40,447 nucleotides of DNA from an uncultured Verrucomicrobiales bacterium (GTDB lineage Bacteria > Verrucomicrobiota > Verrucomicrobiia > Verrucomicrobiales > Akkermansiaceae), in assembly GCA_937934595.1 (NCBI GenBank), contig CALGZA010000002.1:1-40447 (forward strand), read 5' to 3'. The position numbers and the translations under genes were made by a program. How positions within the stretch are numbered: the stretch's first letter is position 1; each line of letters begins with the position of its first letter. Below the pieces are notes generated by a model. The model worked only from the letters and a program-made list of their open reading frames with translations. It had not been told where the DNA came from and ran no database searches. This document shows positions 16,452 through 24,064 of the stretch, piece after piece.

Positions 16452-16581
16452 CCTATTATGGCGCACAAACGGAGATAGAAATCATCAAAATAGAGTGATA
16501 ATTTCTTCGTCTAGTGTGAATGATATTTGCTAATTTTGCCTCTTTACTTCTAGGCTACATTTTAGAGGGTGGTGTGGCGGT

Positions 16582-17943
16582 ATGAAAAGTGAATTGACCA
16601 TATTTAACGAGCTTGTAGATGAGCTTCTGAAGTTAGAGAAATCTGAGCCGGTAGTGAAGCTTGGTGCTCCTGAGGGGATGAAGGATAAGTTTGACATTGC
16701 TGTGAGCGATGAGCCTATGTCTGAAGATGATTTCAAGGCGGTCTTGGGTAACGTTGTGCTAAATACTCCTCGCACAGCTAGCCGTTCATTTTTTAATCAA
16801 TTGTTTGGTGGGAGAAATCCGGTAGCCACGCTTGGTGAGTTACTCTCAGTAATGTTGAATATAAGCATGTATACCTACAAAGTAGGTGGTCCACATGTAG
16901 GAATAGAGACTGAGCTAGTGCAGCAGATCTGTAGTAGGATAGGATTCCCTATAGAAGAGAGTGGGGGAACATTTGCTCCAGGCGGGTCAATGAGTAACTT
17001 TATGTCAGTCATCATAGCGCGCGATGCTTATGATCCAGAGATAAAGAATATGGGCGTATCTAAACGACTTATTATTTATACGTCTAAAGAATCTCATTAT
17101 TCGATAGCTAAGAACGCTACGTTTGCCGGTATAGGTAGAGAAAATGTTCGCTATCTTCCTGTAAATGAAAAGGGGAAGATGAAGACTGAGGACTTAGAAC
17201 TACTGATAGATCAAGATAAGAAGATGGGTTTACATCCATTTCTTATCAATGCTACAGCTGCTACTACTGTATTGGGCTCTTATGATGATATTGATACGTT
17301 AGGTGATATAGCGAAGCGATATGGCCTCTGGTTACATGTAGATGGAGCATACGGAGGTTGTGTGATATTCAGTGAAAAGCATAGGCATTTAGTGAAAGGT
17401 ATAGAGAAGTGTGATTCATTTACGATTAATCCACACAAGATGCTGAGCACTCCGTTATCTTGTTCTATCTTTGTCACGAAACATAAACAACAGCTTGTAG
17501 AATCGTTTTCTCAAGATGCTAGTTATCTTTACCAGGGAGATGATGATTATAACCTGGGTAAAACATCTCTTCAGTGTGGTAGAAGGAATGATGCATTTAA
17601 GTTATGGGCACTTTGGAAGTCAGTAGGAACAAAGGGTTTAGAAAAGATGGTAAATCAGTTATTTTATTTAGCAGATGTAGCCCGTGATTATGTGAGCAAT
17701 CACCCAGATTATAAGCTTTATAGCTTTGAAGAATCCACTGCTGTTTGTTTTAATTATAAAGATATTCCTTCTAAAGATGTGTGTAGTGCTCTAGCGGATC
17801 ATGGGGCGTTGATGGTGGGGCATGGTTCTTTTGGTGATCAGAATTTCGTGAGGTTAGTTACAGTTAATTCTAGTCTAACAGAAAATGATATTCTTAATTT
17901 TTTCAAACATTTTGAGAAATTTACTGAAGAATATTATTTCTAA
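16582..17943 (+). CDS. PLP-dependent group II decarboxylase (glutamate/aromatic/sulfinoalanine type)
   Basis: A 453-residue fold-type I pyridoxal-phosphate enzyme of the glutamate/aromatic-amino-acid/cysteine-sulfinate decarboxylase group. PLP-site features are present: GGTFAPGGSMSNFMS (phosphate side), the Asp of LHVDGAYGG near residue 254, and the Schiff-base Lys in SFTINPHKM near residue 287. The upstream GGLLxNxxP-like front of some relatives is reduced, but the length is normal and the frame is open throughout. It removes the alpha-carboxyl of an amino acid; the substrate cannot be read from sequence. It is the first gene right of the putative origin and is followed after 16 bp by a sugar transferase and then an archaeal-type GAPDH homologue. 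That suggests a small pathway making a decorated or amine-bearing envelope component. Confidence 0.88.
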   Translation: MKSELTIFNELVDELLKLEKSEPVVKLGAPEGMKDKFDIAVSDEPMSEDDFKAVLGNVVLNTPRTASRSFFNQLFGGRNPVATLGELLSVMLNISMYTYKVGGPHVGIETELVQQICSRIGFPIEESGGTFAPGGSMSNFMSVIIARDAYDPEIKNMGVSKRLIIYTSKESHYSIAKNATFAGIGRENVRYLPVNEKGKMKTEDLELLIDQDKKMGLHPFLINATAATTVLGSYDDIDTLGDIAKRYGLWLHVDGAYGGCVIFSEKHRHLVKGIEKCDSFTINPHKMLSTPLSCSIFVTKHKQQLVESFSQDASYLYQGDDDYNLGKTSLQCGRRNDAFKLWALWKSVGTKGLEKMVNQLFYLADVARDYVSNHPDYKLYSFEESTAVCFNYKDIPSKDVCSALADHGALMVGHGSFGDQNFVRLVTVNSSLTENDILNFFKHFEKFTEEYYF

Positions 17944-17959
17944 CAGAATTTAATTTTTC

Positions 17960-18497
17960 ATGAAACGAGGGATAGATATAGTGCTAGCTTTAGGGTCTTT
18001 AGTGTTTCTCTCACCTGTGTTCTTTATAGTTTCCTCTGTCATTATTTTAGTGGAGCGTAAATCTTTTTTTTACTCAGTCTAGATTGGGCTTAAAGAAGAA
18101 GGGATTTAAGATTTATAAATTTAGAACCATGCTCGATGATGAGGTTACTTTAATAGGTGGGGTATTGCGAAAAACGGGTATTGATGAGCTACTTCAATTA
18201 TTCAATGTATTAAAGGGTGATATGAGCTTGGTAGGACCACGTCCGTTGATTGAAAGTGATATTGTTAGGCTGAAGTGGTCGGCGGATTATTATCAAAAAC
18301 GGTGGAGTGTTAGGCCAGGAATTACTGGTTTGGCGCAGTTAAGCTTTCACTGTCATAGAAAACTTACGTGGTATTATGATAAATATTATATTGAGCATGC
18401 GTCTTTATGTATAGACTTTAGAATCTTCCTTCTTTCTCTAGCCGTTCCGTTTGTTGGAAAATCTAGAGTAAAAAGATGGATACACGGTAAATCATGA
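17960..18497 (+). pseudogene. PglC/WcaJ-type sugar transferase with frameshift at an 8-T run
   Basis: A monotopic phosphoglycosyl transferase that would move a sugar phosphate onto undecaprenyl phosphate. The ATG at 17960 encodes MKRGIDIVLALGSLVFLSP and the membrane hairpin, but the frame closes at TAG 18080. Dropping one T from the run of eight at 18064-18071 joins it to the rest: TQSRLGLKKKGFKIYKFRTM, the catalytic Asp-Glu in RKTGIDELLQL, then DMSLVGPRPL and RPGITGLAQ. The corrected protein is about 178 residues, near full length for PglC types. The loop between FRTM and RKTG is about 15 residues shorter than usual. The shift may be sequencing error, decay, phase variation or transcriptional slippage. 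It starts 16 bp after the decarboxylase gene and ends one base before the GAPDH-like gene. Confidence 0.82.
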
Positions 18498-18498
18498 T

Positions 18499-19517
18499 AT
18501 GAATATTTTGGTAAATGGAATGGGCAACATAGGAATTACTCTGGTGTATGCTTTAATAAGATATTCTGATGATTTAGGCATTCAGAAAATTTATTTGTAT
18601 AAGCGTTCACTCTACAAGTGGAATGAAGCTGAGAGGAGAAGTTTGCAGGACTTAGGTGTGATTATTTGTTCTGGTAGTTCTACGGAAGACGTTTTGCATC
18701 TTGATGATGTAATTGATACTATAGATTATATTTTTGAAGCGACTGCGAATGGTGTTGGGCTATCGAATCTCGAAAAATATAAGAATTTACCTAGGCTCAG
18801 AGGCTGTTGCGCACAGGGTAGTGAAAAGAACTTTGGAGTTCCATTTGCGAGTGGTGTTAATGATTCTAAGATAAAAGGTGAGCGTTTTGTTAATGTTGTC
18901 TCGTGTAATACACATGGAACAGCTGCTATACTGAGCACTTTTGCTGGTAAGTCCTTAGAGAATCTTAAATCTGCTGATGTGGTTGTGGTTAGGCGTTCAG
19001 AAGATATTTCAAATCATGCACGTCTGGTGTCTGGTAATGTGGTAGCGAGACATCTATCTAAGACTACTGGCACTCATCATGCTATCGATGTAGTAGATAT
19101 GTATGAGACTCTGGGAATTAAATGTCCTCTTACATCGTCTGATATTACGACTCCTAGCCAACTGATGCACTCTGTGCGCTTCAATATAGAGCTTAAAAGG
19201 CCTTTGAAAGAAAGTTTAGAGTCATTGGTAGATAAGAGCGCGTACGTTGCAAAAACCCACAAATACGACTCTAATGTAATCTTTGAGCAGGGGAGGCGGC
19301 ATGGGATGGGTTTCAGGGTCGTCTGTTTTCACATGCCATTGTAGTGGTTAATGATTTGCTTGTGACGGATACGGGAGTGAAAGGTTGGGCTTTTGTTCCG
19401 CAGGAGGGGAATAGTATTTTATCTACTCTGCATGCATTCATGTTGCAGACCGGTAAAGAAGACGTTAAAGACGTTCTTTACCGACTGCAGTCTGAATTAC
19501 TCAGGGATGAGTGGTAG
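18499..19517 (+). pseudogene. Archaeal-type (type II) GAPDH homologue, frameshifted near the C-terminus
   Basis: The product resembles archaeal glyceraldehyde-3-phosphate dehydrogenase rather than the bacterial GapA form. It has an NAD(P)-binding start MNILVNGMGNIGITLV, the catalytic Cys136 in VVSCNTHGTAA, VVVVRRSEDIS, the His pair THH near residue 192, and DITTPSQLMHSVRF. The first frame ends at 19344 after an out-of-family tail. A -1 shift near 19308-19314 continues as FQGRLFSHAIVVVNDLL to a stop at 19517, giving about 339 residues, the normal family length. The cause could be loss of one G (GGGG to GGG). The junction is also a canonical slippery heptamer GGGTTTC in the right phase. The substrate may be glyceraldehyde-3-phosphate or another phospho-aldehyde. 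Its place after a sugar transferase argues for a biosynthetic rather than glycolytic role. Confidence 0.8.
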
Positions 19518-19535
19518 CTGGATCAATGATCCGAA

Positions 19536-20531
19536 TTAAGCTTTTGCTGGTGTAATGCTGAGGACTTTTTCTACAATTTTAGCAACGGTAGGAAGCTGTT
19601 CATTTTCTATAGCGGGTGCGTAGATTGCTGGTGCATCTAGTGTGGTGACTCGCCTGATTGGAGCATCTAAGTAATCAAAAGCATGTTCCTGGATGAGTGT
19701 GATGATCTGGGCAGATACACCACAGAACGGTTTACTTTCATCCACCATGACGGCTCGGTTTGTTTTTTTCACCGAGTTGATGATAGCGTCTTGGTCTAGT
19801 GGACGAATGGATCTGAGGTCCACGATTTCTGCACTGATTCCATGCTGAGACTGGAGGATTTCTGCTGCATCGATTGCGTGTAGTGTGGATCTTCCGTGTG
19901 AAACTAGTGTCACGTCTGTGCCTTCACGTTTAATATCTGCTACTCCTAGAGGAATGGTGAAGTCTCCTTCTGCTGGATCAGGGACTGGGCCAGACATTCC
20001 GTAGAGCAGTGTGTTTTCCATAACATAAACTGGGTCATTATCACGGATTGCAGACTTCATAAGTCCTTTAGCATCAGCAGGTGTTGCTGGAGAAACTACT
20101 TTTAGGCCTGGGAATGCAGCGAAGAGACCTTCTGGAGTGTGTGAGTGCGTAGCGCCGACGTTTGTTCCGCCGTTAGCAGGACCACGGACTACGATAGGGC
20201 AGTTACATTTTCCGCCTGACATATAGCGGACGTTCGCTGCATTATTCACTAGCTGGTCAAAGGCAACTGAGTGGAACGACCAGAACATGAGTTCCATGAC
20301 GGGACGAATACCTAGCATAGAGGCTCCTATTCCCATACCGATAAATCCAGCTTCTGAGATAGGGGTGTCTACGATGCGTTTGTCACCCCATTTATCCCAG
20401 AGTCCTTCTGTGACTTTATAGGCTCCGTTATACTGGGCTACTTCTTCACCCATGATGACGACGTTTTCATCGCGTGTGAGTTCTTCATCGAATGCTTCAC
20501 GAATGGCGTGTCTGTATAGTAATTCTCTCAT
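19536..20531 (-). CDS. pdhB: Pyruvate dehydrogenase E1 component, beta subunit
   Basis: The beta half of the thiamine-diphosphate-dependent E1 enzyme, which decarboxylates pyruvate to feed acetyl-CoA synthesis. The start MRELLYRHAIREAFDEEL at 20531 is the family start. The longer open frame to 20663 overlaps the alpha gene and is rejected. Family phrases include VVIMGEEVAQYNGAYKVTEGL, DTPISEAGFIGMGIGA and VVRGPANGG. The 331-residue length is typical. It follows pdhA by 13 bp on the minus strand, so the two are co-transcribed. E2 and E3 genes are not beside it. Its end faces the GAPDH-like gene with only a weak GGATC/GATCC hairpin at 19520-19532 between them. Confidence 0.93.
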   Translation of the reverse strand: MRELLYRHAIREAFDEELTRDENVVIMGEEVAQYNGAYKVTEGLWDKWGDKRIVDTPISEAGFIGMGIGASMLGIRPVMELMFWSFHSVAFDQLVNNAANVRYMSGGKCNCPIVVRGPANGGTNVGATHSHTPEGLFAAFPGLKVVSPATPADAKGLMKSAIRDNDPVYVMENTLLYGMSGPVPDPAEGDFTIPLGVADIKREGTDVTLVSHGRSTLHAIDAAEILQSQHGISAEIVDLRSIRPLDQDAIINSVKKTNRAVMVDESKPFCGVSAQIITLIQEHAFDYLDAPIRRVTTLDAPAIYAPAIENEQLPTVAKIVEKVLSITPAKA

Positions 20532-20544
20532 GTTCTTGTAAAAA

Positions 20545-21618
20545 TTAATCGTTGAAAAAGTGGCGACCTGTATTGCCGGCTTCGGTGTTATTATCGACTT
20601 CCCAGTAGACGTCATCAAATATGGAAGAGAGGGGAGGAGCTTCTGCTGCATCAGCAAAAGCAACTGACTGAGCGACTTCTTGTTTAGCTTGTGTGTCTAT
20701 TTCTTTGGCGGACTCTTCAGTAAGTATTCCTTCTTCGATCATGCGTGTTTTCCAGAGATTCACAGGATCATGTAGTTTTTTATACTGAGCTATTTCTTCA
20801 GGTGTGCGGTATTTCTTATGGTTAGCATCTGCTACGGAGTGTCCGAAATATCTGTATGTTGTGATCTCTAAAACGGTTGGTTTAGATTCATTATGTGCTC
20901 GATCTATTGCTTTTTGCGTTTTAGCACGAACTTCATAAATGTCTTCTCCGTTAACGACATCCCAAGCCATGTCATAGGCGTCTGCTCTCTGAGCTAGGCA
21001 ATCTTTGTATGCGCTGGAACGTTTCTGGCTGGTGCCCATGGAGTAACCGTTATTTTCGATAATAAAGATGACTGGGATATCATGGAGTTCTGCGATGTTT
21101 AGTGATTCATGAAAAGCTCCTTGGTTGATAGCTCCGTCACCTAGGTAACAGAGACAGCATCCTTTGAGACCTTTATATTTCAGTCCGTATCCAAGTCCTA
21201 ATCCGAGAGGAGTCTGGCCACCTACGATGCCGTGACCACCCCAGAAGTTTTTGTCTGGTGCGAAGAGGTGCATGGAACCACCTTTTCCTTTGGAGCTACC
21301 AGAATATTTACCGAATAGTTCTGCCATGCACTCATTCATGGTCATACCACAGGCTAGAGCGTGTGCGTGGCAGCGATAGGCAGTGATAACGTGGTCATTT
21401 TCTCCACAGAGTGATATGGTGCCTGCTGCTACTGATTCTTGACCGATATAGAGGTGGAGGAATCCACCCATCTTGCCTTGAGAATATGGCTTCTGAGTGC
21501 CTTGCTCGAAACGGCGCATTCTTGTGAGCGTGCGGTATATTTCGATTTTGTCCTCAGGGGTAAGACTCTTATTAATGTCGTATCCAGAGTAGTCTGGACT
21601 AGTAGGGGTCATATTCAT
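20545..21618 (-). CDS. pdhA: Pyruvate dehydrogenase E1 component, alpha subunit
   Basis: The alpha half of the pyruvate dehydrogenase E1 enzyme. The thiamine-diphosphate motif is intact: GDGAINQGAFHESLNIAEL through IIENNGYSMGTS. The phosphorylation-loop-like segments GKGGSMHLF and YRYFGHSVAD are also present. The ATG at 21618 (MNMTPTSPDYSG) is preferred to an upstream start at 21651, which adds a hydrophobic run not expected in a cytoplasmic enzyme. The result is 357 residues, as usual. The C-terminal extension of about 15 residues (NNTEAGNTGRHFFND) is variable in the family. It lies on the lagging strand relative to the proposed origin, unlike most genes of this arm. Confidence 0.93.
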   Translation of the reverse strand: MNMTPTSPDYSGYDINKSLTPEDKIEIYRTLTRMRRFEQGTQKPYSQGKMGGFLHLYIGQESVAAGTISLCGENDHVITAYRCHAHALACGMTMNECMAELFGKYSGSSKGKGGSMHLFAPDKNFWGGHGIVGGQTPLGLGLGYGLKYKGLKGCCLCYLGDGAINQGAFHESLNIAELHDIPVIFIIENNGYSMGTSQKRSSAYKDCLAQRADAYDMAWDVVNGEDIYEVRAKTQKAIDRAHNESKPTVLEITTYRYFGHSVADANHKKYRTPEEIAQYKKLHDPVNLWKTRMIEEGILTEESAKEIDTQAKQEVAQSVAFADAAEAPPLSSIFDDVYWEVDNNTEAGNTGRHFFND

Positions 21619-21797
21619 AATAGATAAAATTATTGGGCTTACTAGGAGCATGCAGTCTGTTTATCATCCAGGCCATATCATGCATTCCGTAGTCTCTTTG
21701 ATGCTGTTTGAGCATTATTACAAGACTAATCTACTGGGGGATAGTAATCGTATAACTGGGTATGAGCAAAGACATTTTATCTTAAAAATGTTGGTTT

Positions 21798-21813
21798 TGT
21801 TCCACGTGGAACA
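21798..21813. promoter_or_regulatory. parS site 1 (ParB-binding)
   Basis: TGTTCCACGTGGAACA is a perfect 16-bp palindrome and a known form of the chromosomal parS site bound by ParB for origin segregation. It lies 49 bp before the mnmG start and about 5.5 kb from the putative origin. Confidence 0.88.
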
Positions 21814-21861
21814 TGTCTTCTTGATGTGGTTTGGCTATTGACCAAAGGTTCCTTGATCTCT

Positions 21862-23739
21862 ATGAATCTGCGTATGTTTAAGTATCCAAAGAAGTATGAT
21901 GTGCTTGTAATAGGAGCTGGTCATGCCGGTATAGAAGCGGCGTTAGCGGCAGCTAGAATGGGGAGTTCTGTGGCTATGCTTACACAGAACTTGGATACGA
22001 TAGGAGCGATGTCCTGTAACCCTGCGATAGGCGGCTTGGCTAAGGGGCATATGGTGAGGGAGATAGATGCTCTGGGAGGGGCTATGGCATTGAATACTGA
22101 TGCTACAGCTATCCAGTGGCGTATGTTGAACCAGAAGAAGGGGCCTTCTGTGAGGGCGCCTAGGGCTCAGTGTGATAAGAAGGCGTATCAATTTAGGATG
22201 AAACACCTTGTAGAGATGACTCCTAATTTAGATCTCCATCAGGGTAATGTGGCTGAGATATTAGTGGAGAATGACAAGGTGTATGGTATTAGGACTAGTT
22301 TACAGATGGAGATATCAGCGACTACGGTGATACTGAGTGCAGGGACATTCATGCGAGGGCTCATGCATGTGGGGCTAAAGAATGAAAAAGGGGGAAGGAT
22401 GGGTGATGCTATTTCGACGGTGAGTGATAGCTTGAAGGATTTGGGTTTTGAGGTGGAGAGGTTTAAGACGGGAACTCCTTGTAGGATTAATGGGAGATCT
22501 ATTAATTTCTCTAAGTGTGAGAAACAGGCTGGTGATACGCCTATACCCAAGTTTTCTTACATGCATGATTCCATTACTAGAGGGCCTGATGACATTTTCA
22601 CTTTGAATCCTTGGGGAGATAAAATGTTCCACGTGGAACAAGTGCCGTGTTGGATTACATATACGAACCCGCAGACGCATGATGTGATACGGGATAATCT
22701 GCATCAGTCACCGATGTATTCTGGGAAGATTGAGGGTGTGGGGCCTAGGTATTGTCCTAGTATAGAGGATAAGGTGGTAAAGTTTGCGGAGAAGGATAGG
22801 CATCAGGTTTTTTTAGAGCCAGAGGGAAGGCATACTTTAGAGTATTATATTAATGGTGTTTCCACATCACTGCCTTACGATGTCCAGCTAGATTTTATTC
22901 GTTCTATTGAGGGGTTAGAGAATGCGGAGATTATCCGTCCTGGTTATGCGGTGGAGTATGATTATTGTCCACCCACTCAGCTTTTGCCTACATTAGAGAC
23001 GAAGCAGGTGGAGAATTTATTTTTTGCTGGGCAGATTAATGGGACTTCTGGGTATGAAGAGGCTGGGGCACAGGGGTTGATGGCTGGTATTAATGCGGTG
23101 CTTAAAGCGCGGGAGGCGGGGCCTTTTATACTGGGACGTGATGAAGCTTATATTGGTGTGATGATTGATGATTTGGTAACGAAGGGATGTACTGAGCCTT
23201 ATAGGATGTTCACGAGCAGGGCGGAGTATCGGTTATTATTACGTCAGGATAATGCGGATTTACGACTTACATCTAGGGCTGCGGATCTTGGACAGGGGAT
23301 TATTACTGAGGAGAGGAGGTTGAGGACTGAGGAGAAGGTAGCTACTTTAGAGGAGGCGAGGGAGTTTATCCGTACGACTACCCATGAGCGCATGCGACTT
23401 GATGCTTGGTTCCGAAGGCCAGATAACCAGTGGGAGATTTTACCTGATGCTTTTAAGGAGAGGTATGACAGTGAGCTATGGGCAATACTGGAGACAGATT
23501 TTAAGTATGCGGGTCACTTGGAGAGGCAGTTAAGGCAGGTAGAGCGTGTGTCTAAAATGGATAAAAGGAAGATACCTGATTCGATTGATTATAGTGAGGT
23601 TAAGGGGATAAAGAATGAAGCTAGGCAGTTGTTGATTATGATAAGGCCTGTGACGATTGGTCAGGCGGGGAGGATTTCTGGGATAACACCAGCTGATCTG
23701 GCAATTCTTTCGATCTGGATTGAGAAGATGGAGAGGTAG
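21862..23739 (+). CDS. mnmG: tRNA uridine-5-carboxymethylaminomethyl modification enzyme MnmG (GidA)
   Basis: MnmG, with MnmE, installs the cmnm5 group on wobble uridine 34 of several tRNAs, using FAD and NADH. The FAD-binding site is at the front (YDVLVIGAGHAGIEAALAA), followed by the family signatures SCNPAIGGLAKGHMVREIDALGG and GTFMRGLMHVG. Later come GQINGTSGYEEAGAQGLMAGINA and the helical C-terminal domain with SRAEYRLLLRQDNADLRL. The ATG at 21862 gives 625 residues, the family norm; the open frame upstream to 21826 crosses the area next to parS and lacks conservation. A second parS lies inside the coding part. Linkage of mnmG with the origin and parAB is common in bacteria, but rsmG and parAB are not seen here. 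Confidence 0.96.
   Translation: MNLRMFKYPKKYDVLVIGAGHAGIEAALAAARMGSSVAMLTQNLDTIGAMSCNPAIGGLAKGHMVREIDALGGAMALNTDATAIQWRMLNQKKGPSVRAPRAQCDKKAYQFRMKHLVEMTPNLDLHQGNVAEILVENDKVYGIRTSLQMEISATTVILSAGTFMRGLMHVGLKNEKGGRMGDAISTVSDSLKDLGFEVERFKTGTPCRINGRSINFSKCEKQAGDTPIPKFSYMHDSITRGPDDIFTLNPWGDKMFHVEQVPCWITYTNPQTHDVIRDNLHQSPMYSGKIEGVGPRYCPSIEDKVVKFAEKDRHQVFLEPEGRHTLEYYINGVSTSLPYDVQLDFIRSIEGLENAEIIRPGYAVEYDYCPPTQLLPTLETKQVENLFFAGQINGTSGYEEAGAQGLMAGINAVLKAREAGPFILGRDEAYIGVMIDDLVTKGCTEPYRMFTSRAEYRLLLRQDNADLRLTSRAADLGQGIITEERRLRTEEKVATLEEAREFIRTTTHERMRLDAWFRRPDNQWEILPDAFKERYDSELWAILETDFKYAGHLERQLRQVERVSKMDKRKIPDSIDYSEVKGIKNEARQLLIMIRPVTIGQAGRISGITPADLAILSIWIEKMER
22625..22640. promoter_or_regulatory. parS site 2, inside mnmG
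   Basis: A second exact TGTTCCACGTGGAACA palindrome, read in mnmG as part of KMFHVEQV. It lies 827 bp from the first site. Intragenic parS sites close to the origin are common in bacteria. Confidence 0.88.
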
Positions 23740-23766
23740 CTGATTTTGAGCTTTAGTGAGACAATT

Positions 23767-23791
23767 TAGCCACAGCTTGTGGCTGTGGCTA
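23767..23791 (+). terminator. Hairpin after mnmG, possible terminator
   Basis: TAGCCACAG at 23767-23775 pairs perfectly with CTGTGGCTA at 23783-23791 around a 7-nt loop, 28 bp after the mnmG stop. No T tract follows, so intrinsic termination is uncertain. It may act as an RNA 3'-end stabiliser. Confidence 0.45.
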
Positions 23792-23825
23792 TGAATGGTA
23801 GGTGGATAGATTACTTAAGGCCTTA

Positions 23826-24030
23826 TATCATTTTCACAGTTATTAAGGGTTGATAGTAGTTTCCATATATTAGGAAATAGCAGCAGAGCTGATTTTTTGA
23901 AGTGCAAAACAATGTATCAAGATTAGCTTCGTTATTCGTCAGTTGCATAGTCCACTATGCACTTTCCTCTTGCCTTACTACTCTTAATATCTTGTTGTGC
24001 TATCAATCCATTCTAACAGTTCAAATGGTA
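23826..24030 (-). repeat. MITE-like dispersed repeat, copy 4 (inverted)
   Basis: A complete 205-bp copy in reverse orientation, with TTA at 23823-23825 and 24031-24033. Its own left end, read on the minus strand, starts TACCATTTGAACTG as in copies 1 and 3. The other end has one change (TATCATTTT). An internal hairpin TGCATAGT-CC-ACTATGCA is perfect in this copy but imperfect in the others. It sits in the tail-to-tail gap between mnmG and the minus-strand membrane protein gene. Confidence 0.86.
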
Positions 24031-24064
24031 TTAGTTGTATCTATTATGGTGGAGGGTTTGGTTT

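Larger units (their letters stand above)
16111..16581. other. Putative chromosomal replication origin (oriC) region
   Basis: A 471-bp gap without genes where strand composition reverses. It holds exact DnaA-box matches TTATTCACA at 16411-16419 and 16443-16451. One-mismatch boxes are TTACTCACA at 16206-16214, TGTGTATAG at 16321-16329 (reverse) and TGTGAATGA at 16515-16523 (reverse). AT-rich tracts at about 16183-16250 could be an unwinding element. Left of it minus-strand genes prevail; right of it plus-strand genes prevail. dnaA itself is not adjacent, which happens in a number of phyla. The call combines skew, DnaA boxes and nearby parS sites. Confidence 0.72.

Noticed and set aside
20532-20663. 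An N-terminal extension of pdhB by 44 codons
   Set aside because: It lies inside the pdhA coding part, and the family start is MRELLYRHA at 20531.
21650-21841. A 63-codon plus-strand frame upstream of mnmG
   Set aside because: It reads through the parS palindrome (FHVEH) and overlaps the mnmG upstream region; there is no conservation signal or start signal.
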